Translations under genes and position numbers: made by a program
Part shown: piece after piece, positions 33,777 through 33,886 of the stretch
How positions within the stretch are numbered: position 1 is the stretch's first letter
Layout of the letters: each line of letters opens with the position of its first letter
The notes under the pieces: generated by a model
Databases searched by the model: none
The model's input: only the letters and a program-made list of their open reading frames with translations
What the model was told of the DNA's origin: nothing
DNA from: Candidatus Cloacimonadota bacterium
GTDB taxonomy: Bacteria > Cloacimonadota > Cloacimonadia > Cloacimonadales > TCS61
Direction: 5' to 3'
NCBI GenBank assembly: GCA_021735645.1
Contig: JAIPGP010000038.1
Location: forward strand, 1-33,886
DNA: 33,886 nucleotides

Positions 33777-33886
33777 GTAATTCCGCAAGAATTTGTACAA
33801 GCCGTAATTACTCTGTCTAATAACTCATTCTCATGAAATCTCCTATTCAACCTGTAGCAGAATTCATCAAGATATGACTGAAGGTG
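33755..33886 (-). mobile_element. 3' end of an IS1595/ISXO2-type transposase gene (partial)
   Basis: Reading the - strand from the window edge gives 43 residues and a TAG stop (33757-33755). The stretch begins HLQSYLDEFCYRLNRRF and later has VITAC and ITYAEL, which match the C-terminus of ISXO2-like (IS1595 family) DDE transposases as I remember them. The rest of the gene and the other end of the element lie right of the window, so intactness cannot be judged and the terminal inverted repeat could not be located. The element points toward the HEPN-like gene, tail to tail, and overlaps its end by 22 bases. Confidence 0.8.

Overview
The window looks like a chromosomal segment of an AT-rich, diderm, meso-DAP-type bacterium. 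My best guess at lineage is Candidatus Cloacimonadota (WWE1) or a relative in the Fibrobacterota-Chlorobiota-Bacteroidota area. The reasons are a C-terminal sorting domain with the NYPNPFNP motif, periplasmic and extracellular proteins with signal peptides, a DNPR (meso-DAP) motif in MurE, and unusual enzyme fusions. The lineage is inference; no rRNA is present.

Layout. 1-130 is the 3' end of a group II intron (domains V and VI). 131-1004 is gene-free, with small repeats and a likely promoter. 1005-17750 is one tightly packed + strand dcw (division and cell wall) cluster: mraZ, rsmH, ftsL-like, ftsI with PASTA domains, a murE-murF fusion, murD, ftsW, murG, murC, murB, ftsQ, ftsA, ftsZ and a tandem-FKBP prolyl isomerase, closed by a hairpin terminator. 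mraY and ddl are missing from their usual places. 17872-18987 is an orphan sugar-type ABC ATPase. 19034-20089 (-) is an unrecognised gene. 20279-22029 (-) is a small operon: NifU-like iron-sulfur scaffold, cupin, M42 peptidase. 22256-29496 (+) is an operon of two bifunctional shikimate-pathway enzymes (chorismate synthase-chorismate mutase; dehydroquinase-shikimate dehydrogenase), a membrane-anchored transglutaminase-like protein, and a 980-residue protein joining two receiver-like domains to a PEP-synthase-type ATP-grasp domain.

The most interesting locus is 29714-32920. Two ORFs in the same frame are separated only by one TGA (29897-29899). Reading through it gives a 1068-residue secreted protein whose N-terminal thioredoxin-like domain carries the TGA exactly at the first position of a CxxC motif (U-G-G-C). 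A two-tier hairpin with a GGC apical loop starts on the next base (29900-29935), as expected of a bacterial SECIS element. This is a strong candidate for an undescribed selenoprotein: a Sec-thioredoxin domain fused to a large multi-domain surface protein with a T9SS-like C-terminus.

The right end (33000-33886) is more AT-rich and accessory: a 220-residue HEPN-like protein, then the 3' end of an IS1595/ISXO2-type transposase running in from the right edge on the - strand and overlapping the HEPN-like gene's last codons.

How the genes work together: the dcw block makes UDP-MurNAc-pentapeptide and lipid II and assembles the divisome. The aro block supplies chorismate and prephenate. The fused enzymes (MurEF, AroC-CM, AroDE) suggest a lineage that tends to fuse consecutive or coupled enzymes.
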